Assembly (NCBI GenBank): GCA_029891345.1
Contig: CM057002.1
Span: 67,350,590 to 67,414,589 of the forward strand
Direction: 5' to 3'
Length of the DNA: 64,000 nucleotides
From: Dryococelus australis
Lineage: Eukaryota > Arthropoda > Insecta > Phasmatodea > Phasmatidae
Under the pieces are notes generated by a model. It saw only the letters and a program-made list of their open reading frames with translations, was not told the origin of the DNA and made no database searches. This document shows positions 63,157-64,000 of the stretch, piece after piece. Position numbers and translations under genes: made by a program. Position 1 is the stretch's first letter. The number at the start of each line of letters is the position of its first letter.

Positions 63157-64000
63157 TTAGGTTACTAAATCGACCACGTGACCAATTTTAGGCCCTAAAT
63201 TTTTGGGGATTTAGAGTTGAAATTTACTGAGATGAAGTAGCACACTAAATCCGCAAATTGATACGTAAAATCGTCTGCTGTTGTTTGTTTATGTTTTATT
63301 TCCCACGTTGTGGTGGAAACGTCTGTATTCACTGTTCTTAAAACACTGCACAATACATGCACGTGGAAAGTGGACAATCAGGGATATACATAAAGTTATT
63401 TTAAAATAAAGCTCGTATGTTGTGTTTAAATTGGTAAAACAAAAAATACAATTGGTTGTTATTTGAAATGGAATGTTAATTGCAGGGAGGAGAAAAATTA
63501 CGAGAAGAATGATATCGGCTAGAAAGAAATACAATCGGATATTTACAAGACAGCGGGGTTACGTGAAAATGCTTGGCAGAAAGTAATTTTATTTTATGTA
63601 TTGATAGGGTGACAAACAAAATAACTTTGAAATTCCACAAGCCTGTAGTTTCCACCTTCGTCACATGTAGCGCTGTTATATGCCGTTCGAAACCATCCAC
63701 CCTAAATTCCTAAACGCTAATTCGCCATAGTTACCATTTGAGACAGGGCTAATGTAGTGGCAGTTGAGCCATCTGGGAGATCGCCTTGGCCTGGTTGTGG
63801 CTGGGGCAGCTCCATCTAAGGAGGAGGAAAGAACAGAACTGGCAGACCTCAGTGTGCAGTTGACATTCTGGCTGGGGTTTTCCCCAGTGCCGGCACTTCG
63901 TAGTACTTCACGTGGACAGACTGCGACCTGTTTTCCCCATCACGACAGTCTCTCAAGGTCACCAGAGGTCAGCACTCGCACTGTGCGTTGGTAAGTCCTG
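63157..64000. other. No confident gene; possible exon at the edge
   Basis: AT-rich until about 63740. From 63764 to the end GC content rises and a plus-strand frame of 76 codons runs past a good donor-like TTG|GTAAGT at 63989/63990. The frame has no recognised domain, so a repeat is as likely as a first exon. Confidence 0.2.

Overview
The window looks like nuclear DNA of an arthropod, most likely an insect. It is AT-rich, introns run from under 1 kb to about 14 kb, and most of the sequence is non-coding and full of DNA-transposon relics, SINEs and microsatellites. The one gene that can be named is a complete three-exon Gadd45 on the minus strand. There are no bacterial-style operons, and nearly all long open frames are chance frames in simple repeats or transposon debris.

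Layout. At 2.2-25.2 kb lie the last four recognisable exons of a plus-strand gene. They are at 2171-2305, 3451-3558, 17367-17435 and 25053-25172. Each has a good acceptor, the internal ones have good donors, and all three visible introns are phase 0. The 143 residues seen were not recognised. The introns carry nested hAT-like debris (3.9-7.6 and 11.8-14.7 kb), a small MITE, and a pair of Penelope-like terminal repeats with hammerhead-ribozyme-like folds (17.7-18.3 kb).

From 25.9 to 36.1 kb no gene was found. There is one 35-bp tandem repeat, and a GC-richer island at 33.8-35.5 kb holding a 50-bp minisatellite. At 36.87-37.14 kb a TATA box and an initiator at ideal spacing precede a short C/G-ending-codon frame that runs into a splice donor. 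This may be the first exon of a small gene or part of a mobile element.

Gadd45 occupies 41.6-45.1 kb, read right to left, with a CpG-rich promoter at about 45.1-45.5 kb. A further phase-0 open exon downstream (40376-40600, minus strand) could be an alternative last exon or the end of another gene.

From 45.5 kb to the end the window is repeat-dominated. It holds an intact-looking tRNA-derived SINE with an 8-bp target duplication and a 982-bp element with 26-bp inverted ends and clustered subterminal motifs. Five copies of one MITE family are spread over 43-63 kb, the first of them inside Gadd45 intron 1. There is also a badly decayed Ty1/copia pol fossil at 56.1-58.5 kb.

All calls come from reading the sequence; no database search was run. 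Exon borders of the two multi-exon genes were checked by hand for phase and splice dinucleotides.
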